Positions 55,931 to 64,000 of a DNA stretch of 64,000 nt are shown here, one piece after another. The stretch covers positions 287,174 through 351,173 of the forward strand of contig NRSV01000038.1 in NCBI GenBank assembly GCA_002286855.1, read 5' to 3'. A program made the translations under genes and the position numbers. Source of the DNA: Bipolaris cookei (lineage: Eukaryota > Ascomycota > Dothideomycetes > Pleosporales > Pleosporaceae). Under the pieces are notes generated by a model, which was given only the letters and a program-made list of their open reading frames with translations, ran no database searches and was not told the DNA's origin. Position 1 is the stretch's first letter, and each line of letters begins with the position of its first letter.

Positions 55931-57571
55931 ATGGGTGTGGTTCTCTCGACTCTTCATGATGCAATCAAAATCTGCATTGCAACAGCCTCTCTCCTGAAGG
56001 CTCTGTCGACCGAGTTCAGCCGAGCTTTGAAGCGTGCATCGCAATCTCCGGGTCTTCCTAATCCCAAACCAGCCCAAACCTTCTGGCTCAATGATCCTCC
56101 ATATCCTGAACTTGTCAACGCAAACTCGTCCAGCTTACCACAAACCGCAGATGTGGTGATAATAGGTTCTGGAATCGCTGGAGCATCTGTGGCACGGTCA
56201 TTACTCCACGAGCGACGCCGTAGCAACACCAGTCCGGATGAAAAGGTGGTTGTTCTTGAGGCTCGAGAGTTATGCAGCGGTGCTACTGCTCGGAATGGCG
56301 GCCATATCAACCTTCAGCATATGAATGCTTTTCTCTGCTCAGCAAACTATTTTCAAAAGACCGTGCGGCCGCCTTAGTGCGCTTTCAATCTCTGCATGTT
56401 GATTATTTGATTGGAATATGTGAAAGCGAAGGTATTGAGGCTGCTCAGGCTCGAAAGGTCGAAACGGCCGACTTCTTTCTGGACAGCAAGAGCTTCTCCA
56501 AGGCTATCGCTGATTCTCATGCGTTGAAGCAATGGCTACCCGAGATCGAGATCGCCGTGTGGAACGAGGATGAAGCTCAGAAGGTTTGCACGATTTATAA
56601 TGGAACAAAAAGAGGTCGATAACTGACATCAATAGAGATTTGACGTCAACGAAAGCGTCGTCGGTGCTTTATCGTATAAAGCAGGTGCTATCTGGGCTTA
56701 CCGGTTTGTTACGTCCATCTGGAATAACCTACTGAATGAGTTCCCCCATCTGTCAGTGGAGACAAATACTCCCGTGGAATCTATAAGCGTCCTAGAAGAT
56801 GCCCCAGGAGGCTTTCCATATGCTTTGAAAACTCCACGAGGAGCCATTTTTGCCCGGAAAGTAGTTCACACCACCAACGCATTCGCAAGTCATCTTGTTC
56901 CTGGATTGCGCAGCAGGATTGTAGGAGCAAGGGCTCACATGTCCGCTCAGACCCCAGGGCAACGATTCCCACACGCTGACGGTACAAGATCCTGGGGTGT
57001 AATATACGACGATGCGTTTGACTACATCACTCAGATACCGCCAGCCTCAGGCGACGCCAAAGGAGATTTGATGATTGGAGGTGGCTTCAAGCGATCTTTG
57101 AAGCAAGGTATTGATCAAGTCGGTCTCTACGACGATAGTTCCATACTTGACCCTTTGACGATCACGCACATTGCAGGTATATTCCCAGCGATATTTCATC
57201 CAAAGTGGGGTGCGGGGAGCGAACTGAAGCAGGTGTGGCCTGGGATCATCGGTCTAACTGGCGATTCTCTCCCCCTAGTGGGTCGATTGAACGCGAAGTT
57301 GACAGGACGCGACATTAAGAAGCGAAAGGGAATGTTAGATCGCGATCACCATTGCGGAGAGTGGATCGCAGCAGGGTTTTGTGGAGAAGGCATGGTGTGG
57401 GCCTGGCTTTCTGGAGCTGCTCTTGGTATAATGATTGCTGGAACTGAGGAGGACGACTTGCCTGAAGACCCGGGTAGGCCAAGTGGGAAATTAGCAGAAT
57501 GGTTCCCACGCGAGCTTTTGGTTTCGGATGAGAGATTACGTAGTGCTAACATCAGCAACTTGGCAAATTAG
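55931..57571 (+). pseudogene. FAD-dependent oxidoreductase (DAO family) with a one-base deletion
   Basis: DAO-family flavoenzymes oxidise amino acids or related amines. The N terminus is in one frame: TFWLNDPPYPEL, then the FAD-binding fold ADVVIIGSGIAGASVARSLL, VVVLEARELCSGATARNGGH. At about 56308 one base is missing: the sequence should read on as PSAYECFSLLSKLFSKDRAAALVRFQ, which is present in the next frame. A 52-bp intron (56584-56635, donor GTTTGC, branch CTGAC) joins DEAQK to RFDVNESVVGALSYKAGA. The C-terminal half is intact: VVHTTNAFASHLVPGL, WPGIIGLTGDSLPLVG and GFCGEGMVWAWLSGAALG. Apart from the single indel the gene looks complete, so it is either recently inactivated or carries a sequencing error. 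Confidence 0.8.
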
Positions 57572-59926
57572 TTGACGTCTAGAACGGGCGAGTTAGCTAC
57601 TCTGCAATGTTGCCAATTTTGATGTCCATGTTCAGTGAATTTATCAATGCATTGAGTTTATTACTATAGCTAGATCTAGTTCAGCGTAATAATTTATTAA
57701 GTGTCTGAGAAATACACTCAAGAGCTGTTATGAATTTTTTTCTGCTAGAGAGAAGTCGTATACAAACTTGGTAAATGTTCTAGATCAGGGTTCAAGAAGC
57801 CTTCGTGCTATATGATAGTGACACGCCAAGCTATCGGTTTTCAAAGACACTTACAATACATGACTAACGGCAGAAAATGTAAGCCATAAGAGCCTCGAAA
57901 TTACCAAGGCGTCTTTTTCTCCCAAAACACGCAGCAACAATATTCTATCAGTCATTTTTGCTTGATAATATTTCTTATTGAGACTCGGAGTCTGTTTCCT
58001 CCACTGCACTATAGCACATTCTCCCTTGGTATACTCGGAAACTGCATGAGAGGTTACGTTATTCTATAGTCTTTGTCTAAACCAACTTGTGTTCTGACGC
58101 AAGTTTGAAGGCTAACCACGAACGAATATATAATCAGTCTTCCAGCGAACTGGTCAGGTCATTATTGAATCAAATCTCCAGTAGTTTCTTGCACTTCCGT
58201 TCTGTTCAAGTTTATTGGCTAATCAAGATACATCCAAAAGAAGATTTAGCAATTGTTCTGATAGTAGTAGTGACCAGGCCACGATTTGGGATAGTCTTGG
58301 TACCTAGAACGCTCAAAACTCATTCCAACGCCTAATACTTACTATAGTCAATCTCAAATTGCCTATCAGCACTTTAGTTTTTTTGTTCGTTGTGAAATGG
58401 CCATCAGGCTAACGGTCTATATCTGCGAGGTATAAATTCATTCGTGTCTTGTTATTCGTCAAGTCACATCATCCAGTCTCAACATCTCCCATATTTCACA
58501 GTGATTTCTCCTATCCTACCAGTGTTTCTTATCGTTTCTTTCGGTCGATTAATTTTTGCAGAGCCACAAGCATTGATTCGTACTGATGATAGGAGAAGTA
58601 TGGACGCCTATTACAACACCCCAACGGCTTCTTGGCTGCCCTACGCTGATGTGGTTAATAATTAAACTGGCAACAGCATAAATTTTCGTTTACAATATGT
58701 GTTCAACAGAGGTTGCTAATTGCATGTAGCGGTACTGCTGTATTCCTGATATAGGCCACGCCATTGTGTTTCAAGGAAGTATAACAATCGTCTAGGCGCA
58801 AGAGGAGGCGTTATAGGGATCGAATCGTGTATGCCTTTATGAGGAAATTAATACACACGCTGAGGCACCATAGTTTGAATGAGAGAAAAAGCACAGTACG
58901 TTTACTGTGTCACAATTTACCTGTTGTCGAAATATGCTGTGATAAACGTTACAGTACATCTACAAACAACTGTGGGGAATTCGAGAAGTGCACAATTTAC
59001 CATTGATCGTAGTATCGGTTTAAAAGCGCAATTGTAATTATCGATGCCTCGTCTTTGTCAAATCAAGACGCGCTAAGCTGTGGTTCTTGATACCCAAGTT
59101 ACCCCACCAATACCCATAAACAATCAACATCATCGATCCCAAAAAATACAGGTCTAGTGGGTAAAGTCTTGTGCGAGGTAGTGTAGTCTCCTTCACAAAG
59201 CTTCTGTGCCTCATTTCCTGTAATTACATAGTTGTAGCCATTTTAAAGGGTCTTATCTTCTGCAAACCAGGTTGTCCCTAGTATTGTCAATTCTGGAGCT
59301 GAGAAAGGCATTATGAGAATATCGGTGTAATAATTGGCTGGGTAGCCAGAGGCACTCTTCTTTCTGGAGCTACTACTGGGCGGGATGCTAGCAGTAACTC
59401 AGTATTCGCACAAGGAGTTGATGACTTTGAGATCGAGATTAACTGATAATTTATCATATCGAGCGACTTCAGCTGCTTTTGTAATATCAAAGCGGCATCA
59501 TAGGGTTGTGAAAGATTACGCGCAAAGTTGGACTCCTTTCGCTCGGACCAACGATACGGAAGCTTATCAAAAAAGCAGTTCATTGCAGGAGCAGTCCATC
59601 TGCCACCACAGTAGCATAATCAGTTGAGAAGATAAGTGTTGTGTATGTATATATGTGTGTCATGTCAAGAAGGTATATTCATAGAACATATTTACATTTT
59701 CTATAATAACCAGAGTTACTCTAACAATCAATCTGCCGGTCAAATTGATTGTTAGCAACTCTGATGATGAAGTCATATCGAGGAGGGAAGAAAGGAAAAA
59801 AAAAGTTTCTAACCTCCCGATCCCATTCAAATCGTCCTCAGCAACAGCGGGAATGAAAAAAAAAACATCTATATACAAGACCACTGTGCTACCTCACCCC
59901 CTTACGTACCCCACCACATAACCATC
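57572..59926. other. Long AT-rich gene-free region
   Basis: About 2.36 kb with no convincing gene. Frames such as 58444-58665 contain a hydrophobic stretch but no other support. Strong AT bias and many short A/T runs suggest decayed repeat sequence, but no transposon ends were identified. Confidence 0.5.
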
Positions 59927-60710
59927 CTAGCAAGTGAAGGTAGGTGGGCCAGGGTTGACGTAGCTAGTAGGAATGGGGTAGTTGATGTTGATCAAGATAC
60001 CTGGGTCAGTAGCGCTGTAGGCGCCTGGGAAGGCGACAAGGTTCCTTGGCGACGTGCTGCCGCCACCGGTAACCTCGATCTGCGCGCAAGAGAGGTAGAA
60101 TTGTGCTCCGCCCTTTTGGCCGGCAGTGTGGATGGCAATGTGCTCGTTGCGCATGAGGTACTTGCCGGGAGCAATACACTGGGGGATCTTGATGTCGTAG
60201 GTGCCGGCGGCTGTAGCAAAGAGTGTTAGTGTGGGTTCAGTGACGGCGATGGAGGGGTGCAATCGGTGACTTACCCAACCAGGTCAGCTGGCTGCCAAAC
60301 TTGGGCTGCTCGGCGTAGATGCGGAACCATACTGCGCCAGTGGGGTCCCAGGTGTTGATGTCTGCACCTGCGGGCACCTTGGCAAGGTATGACTGGAATG
60401 GGCCTGGGTGATAGGCATTGGGGTTGACGCTGACTTTGACACTGGAACCAGCGGCGACAGTCATGGTGGCAGTGCCAGGCTTCAACTGGTTGCAGCGGAT
60501 GTCATTGCTGGTGACATCGCCGACGAAGCCATTATCCTGCCAGTTCTTGGCCTGGCGGACATGAGCCCACGGTACGCCGCCGTTGATGCTGGGGAGAGTG
60601 TCTTGCAGAAGAAATCAGTTGAGGCTAGGTTCGAAAGTGGAAATGCTAATAGGCATACAGTGAGCGCTGGCCAGAGAGGCGACAGCGAGGATAACGGCGG
60701 AAATCTTCAT
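59927..60710 (-). CDS. AA9 lytic polysaccharide monooxygenase (three exons)
   Basis: AA9 enzymes (formerly GH61) are secreted copper enzymes that cleave cellulose or related glucans by oxidation. Exons are 60710-60659, 60601-60275 and 60210-59927, giving 220 residues. The signal peptide MKISAVILAVASLASA ends directly before His, which becomes residue 1 of the copper histidine brace (HYTLPSINGG). The second His is in AYHPGPFQSYLA, and the C-terminal QFYLSCAQIEV provides the conserved Gln and axial Tyr. The second intron donor is GTAAGT and the first GTATGC. No cellulose-binding module is attached. A TATA box lies about 91 bp upstream of the ATG. Confidence 0.94.
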
Positions 60711-60800
60711 CTTTGTAGAAAAGTCTCTGTTTTATGCTGCGGATAAGGAGAGACGAATGAAGAGTTGTGATTCTGTTTCACTCTCTACCAGGCTCCCTAT

Positions 60801-60807
60801 ACTTATA
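60801..60807 (-). promoter_or_regulatory. TATA box of the AA9 gene
   Basis: TATAAGT on the minus strand, about 91 bp upstream of the ATG at 60710. Confidence 0.5.
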
Positions 60808-61457
60808 CTCTATGCCATCGCATAGTAACGCTGCCTAAAGGTAACACAGCCTTCGGCAATATCATCGCTTAGACTAAAACCGCGACAAGGAGCCGAAGAT
60901 TGAGGGCAATGGGATGGCGAGCACCGCTATACAAGGCGGCGTGATGCGTGACATAGATTGCTGGATATGAAGACAATCTGTTTGGGTTGGCGAGACTCTG
61001 CAGGTGATACGGCACTAGAGACGGATGTCGTTTCCGCATGAACAGCGTGGCCAATCAGGCCAATAAGAGGCAAGAATAATTTAGATTGCCTACGTCAGGC
61101 CTATAGGCGCCATAATATACCACTTCATGAAGTGCGATCACACAGCCAGCACAACATTAATGTCCCTCCACTTGAACCCCGATGTGGTGGGTTCTAGAGT
61201 GGAGACGTCTATCGACACCAATGGAATAGCACGCCTTGGTAGTGTCATGGATTCATTAATCAAGGCTGTGGCTAAAAGTTTTCGGCCTTGGTCGCTTGCC
61301 GGAATAGTACTGCCAAGCCTGCCCTTTTGTTTCGAGCATGGTGAGCACACAAACTAAGACATCGCGGCTTGGCGGTTAGCCCGACCCCGAGGAGCCTCCT
61401 AGCCACTGACAGATCCGGCCTCGCACCGAACATTCGCATCTCCCGGTTAAACATGTT
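60808..61457. other. AA9 upstream region and 3' flank of the transporter gene
   Basis: About 650 bp. No gene seen; the frames that run antisense to the transporter end are not supported. Confidence 0.45.
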
Positions 61458-63019
61458 TTACGCATGCCGCCTCGATTCAACATCCTCCATCTGCTTTTTG
61501 ACTCCATCCTTGCCTGCATCTGCACCGGTAGCAATCGCCAAATCCTCATCCGCTGCAGCGTCAAAGTCCCTACCCCTATACTCTGGCCCAACTGCGGTCA
61601 GCAAAATGACATATGCATACACACACCCCATAAAGATACAGATAACCAGCCCGTACTTGTACCGCGAGACTTGGCCCTTTGGTTGCAGAGGGAACCTCTC
61701 ACCAATCGTGGCTTCGATGGTAGATGAAGCAGAGGAAGCGAGATTGCCAAGCTGGTAACTAGTTCCTACGACAAACGTGCGGAATGAGCCCGGCGAGAGT
61801 TCCATGAGATGGATTGGAATGACCCCCCACGCGCCTTGGACGCAGAATTGCTGGAAAAAGGCTGCGGCTATGACAGCATCACTCGAGGTAAACGTATAAG
61901 GATAGAGTAACGCCCCGCCGAGGAAGCACATGACAATGATACTGATGCGACGGCCGAAAATGGACGAACAGTATCCGACAACTGTGCCCCCAGTCATAGC
62001 GCCTAGGTTAGCTACGACTTGGGTGACAGTCACCTGGTTTGCTGAGAAGTTGTATTGGTTCTTCAACATTGTCGGGTAAAGATCCTGGCTGCCATGGGAC
62101 ATGAAGTTGAAGCCTGCCATGAGGAGCACAAGATAGGCGAGCAGCAGCCAGTGTCTCTTCAGGGCCACCTTGCCCTCCTGGACGAATGTCTTGGCCGCAC
62201 TGGGTTGTTCTTCGCGGATACGCTGGCGTTCGCGATAGGCGTTCGTCTCTGGAAGGCAGAGACGGAAGATGATAATAAGAACCGGAGGCCCCGCACCGAA
62301 CCAAAACAGAGGGCGCCACCCATGACCGACAGTATCAACAAAGGCACGTGCAAAGACCGTGGCAAGTAGATAACCGAATGCATAGCCTTGTTGCAGGATA
62401 CCAGACATAAGTCCACGAGCTTGTTCGGGACAGTCTTCGAGAGCTGTTCAGAGGTCAGATTTCTGATTGGGTACATATACGGAACAAGAAAAGAAAGAAG
62501 AGCCTACGTACCAGTTGCAGCAGCGTTTCCATACAGCCCACCCATGGCAATGCCAAACAAGGCGCGTACGCTCAGGAATTCCTTGTACGTCGAACAGAAG
62601 CCCGTGCCAAGTTCGAGGACAATGAACAAGAGGTTGTTGATGACAAACGGCCACTTCCTTCCATAGCGATCAGCAGCCAAGCCAAAGATGATGCTTCCCA
62701 CGCTTCTCAGCATGAGGACTAGCGTAATGCCCCACGTGATGTCGGCTTGGGTCTTGCCAAACGTCTCGGCGAGGTTTTCAATGGTAAGGGAAACGGTGAA
62801 AAAGTCAAAGGCATCCCATGTCCAAGCGAGGAAGGCAACAAGAAAGAATAGCCATTGCTGGGCGTTGAGCAAGCGGACGAGGGCGATGGGATTTGCAACT
62901 TTGTCGTGCGCGGGCTTGAGTGTTGGAATACGCGTTGCTACATAGCGGGCAGCCGTCATGGTGGGTGCGGGCTCCGCATACTCGCGCTGCTCAACGTCTT
63001 CGTACTTGGTGTCTGCCAT
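61458..63019 (-). CDS. JEN-family monocarboxylate/proton symporter (two exons)
   Basis: JEN transporters import lactate, pyruvate or dicarboxylates with protons across the plasma membrane. Exons are 63019-62512 and 62443-61458, joined NAAATG/ALEDCPEQARGL, giving 497 residues. The MFS signature is GLAADRYGRKWPF. The JEN-specific motif is complete: NFMSHGSQDLYPT, matching NXX(S/T)HX(S/T)QDXXXT. Around twelve transmembrane segments are visible, starting QQWLFFLVAFLAWTWDAFDF. The C-terminal cytosolic tail is acidic. Carbon-source regulation is usual for the family but no operator was assigned here. Confidence 0.93.
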
Positions 63020-63500
63020 TTCGGTCAAGGTGCTTGGGAATGAGATCAGACGGACTGGCCGACCAGCGTACTCATGAAGCAGCACAGGCGCCCGTCAGGC
63101 AACCCTTTATACATGGCCTGACGTCGTTGCGAGCATGCCTCGCTGCCCCGATGCGATGCCTAACAGGTAATCAGTGTGCAGCCTATGCATGCGCGATCGA
63201 CTGACACATGACGTGCCCACAACCCCGCATTGCCCACTCCCGTCCAGTGAATGCTTGCGGAGAGACTGTTAGGGCCGATGAGCTGAGAGGCTCAATACCA
63301 CGCTAGGCGCCATCCGGCCGTGGTACGACTTGTCAAGACATGCTAAGCGTTATCAAGACTTTCTTAGCCTTTCCCGCTCGAGAAAAAACCGGGGCCCGAC
63401 ACACGTCGCCAAGCACTGTCACGAAGCTTGTCCGTTAGCCTGTTCATTGAGGGCGCCAGATCAAGCTCCGCGTGCGAAAAGGCGCACATTCTCGTCCTCC
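63020..63500. promoter_or_regulatory. Upstream region of the JEN-type transporter
   Basis: About 480 bp, with no gene seen. Confidence 0.4.
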
Positions 63501-63565
63501 TATTATTATTATTATTATTACTATTATTATTATTATTACTATTATTATTATTAAATTATTGTTAT
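63501..63565. repeat. (ATT)n microsatellite
   Basis: About 65 bp of ATT/TTA units with occasional ACT and GTT variants. The array resumes at 63811-63832, after the LTR inserted in it. Confidence 0.95.
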
Positions 63566-63810
63566 TGTCCGAACCTAAATCAGGCACTGAGGGAGTGATC
63601 GCGTGACTCCGGTTCCCCACGGATACCTGTGCACGGATCCAGGAGTACATCAACCCTTTTTACTTTGAACGTAGAACAGAGATAGCAATGAACCATAGTT
63701 ACTTGCCACCCCCACTTACCCGCACGCTATGTACACCGTGCAACTAGCTGTATTGACTTAGACATCTTGTTAACACCAAGCGCTGGCTAGCCAATAGAGT
63801 CCATTCAACA
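63566..63810. mobile_element. Solo LTR, copy B
   Basis: A 245-bp sequence starting TGTCCGAACC and ending TTCAACA, with clear similarity along its length to copy A at 20528-20775 and scattered differences. It is flanked by microsatellite sequence on both sides (GTTAT before, ATTAT after, four of five matching), so it inserted into the ATT array. Confidence 0.8.
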
Positions 63811-63832
63811 ATTATTGTTATTATTGTTATTA

Positions 63833-64000
63833 ACGTAAAGCACCACCGAGCCGGACACACCACCGAGCCGGACACACCACCGAGCCGGACACACCACCGA
63901 GCCGGACACTTTTTCTTGGCATCACGAACTTCATGTACGAAAACTCGAATTACTCTACACTAGCTATAGATGCGTTATACAACTCACTTGTATCTGATAG
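63833..64000 (-). mobile_element. Second copy of pogo-type element 1 (left end, cut by window)
   Basis: It starts ACGTAAAGC after a TA in the microsatellite and carries four tandem 17-bp units (ACCACCGAGCCGGACAC), two more than the corresponding end of copy 1. The following 92 bp to the window end are identical to 6011-6102 of copy 1, including the last codons of the transposase. Same orientation as copy 1. The rest lies outside the window. Confidence 0.9.

Noticed and set aside
63330..63554. Frame ending in a long Tyr run
   Set aside because: It is a translation of the (ATT)n microsatellite.
1..64000. CRISPR arrays, operons and prokaryotic ribosome-binding sites
   Set aside because: This is spliced eukaryotic DNA, and no regularly spaced repeat array was seen.

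Overview
The window is nuclear DNA from a filamentous ascomycete. Genes are split by short introns (about 50-165 bp) with GT/AG ends and CTAAC-like branch sites. The proteins include the ergosterol C-22 desaturase CYP61, the glycolipid-transfer protein HET-C2, an AA9 lytic polysaccharide monooxygenase and Fot1/pogo-type transposons. The overall gene style fits a Dothideomycete, probably Pleosporales, but species cannot be read from sequence alone. One run of 710 N lies at 6458-7167, inside a transposon.

Layout. 0-6 kb: the 3' end of a membrane-protein gene, a pirin, a methyltransferase-like gene, HET-C2, and a broken tartrate/D-malate-type dehydrogenase. 5.97-7.82 kb: pogo-type element 1. 7.9-19.9 kb: conserved housekeeping genes (mitochondrial inner membrane protease IMP2, NAD-isocitrate dehydrogenase subunit IDH1, mismatch-repair PMS1, an F-box-like hypothetical with a frameshift, ERG5). 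20.4-23.3 kb: a decayed pogo element with a solo LTR nested in it, and a second candidate solo LTR. 24.3-51 kb: a gene-rich stretch with CTD-kinase cyclin CTK2, eEF2, a CCCH/RRM protein, a GFA-domain protein, a medium-chain dehydrogenase, an allantoate/nicotinate-type MFS transporter, LSM4, a type I membrane protein, mitochondrial uS4 (NAM9), a La protein and a secreted M6-type metalloprotease. 51-64 kb: a less dense, accessory-like end with a small secreted protein, a third decayed pogo element, a frameshifted FAD oxidoreductase directly beside it, a 2.3-kb stretch without genes, an AA9 LPMO, a JEN-type carboxylate transporter, and a microsatellite carrying a second copy of the solo LTR and the start of a second copy of element 1.

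Together, mitochondrial functions (IDH1, IMP2, uS4m), translation and RNA metabolism (eEF2, LSM4, La, CTK2, CCCH/RRM) and sterol synthesis form the conserved core. The secreted or transport genes (M6 protease, small secreted protein, AA9, JEN transporter, FAD oxidase) gather near mobile DNA at the right side, a common arrangement in plant-associated fungi. All exon boundaries were derived by hand from frame continuity, splice signals and recognised family motifs. The most distinctive observation is element 1: its terminal inverted repeats contain a 17-bp unit present 2, 3 and 4 times at the three ends visible here, while the 92 bp inside the repeats are identical between the two copies.
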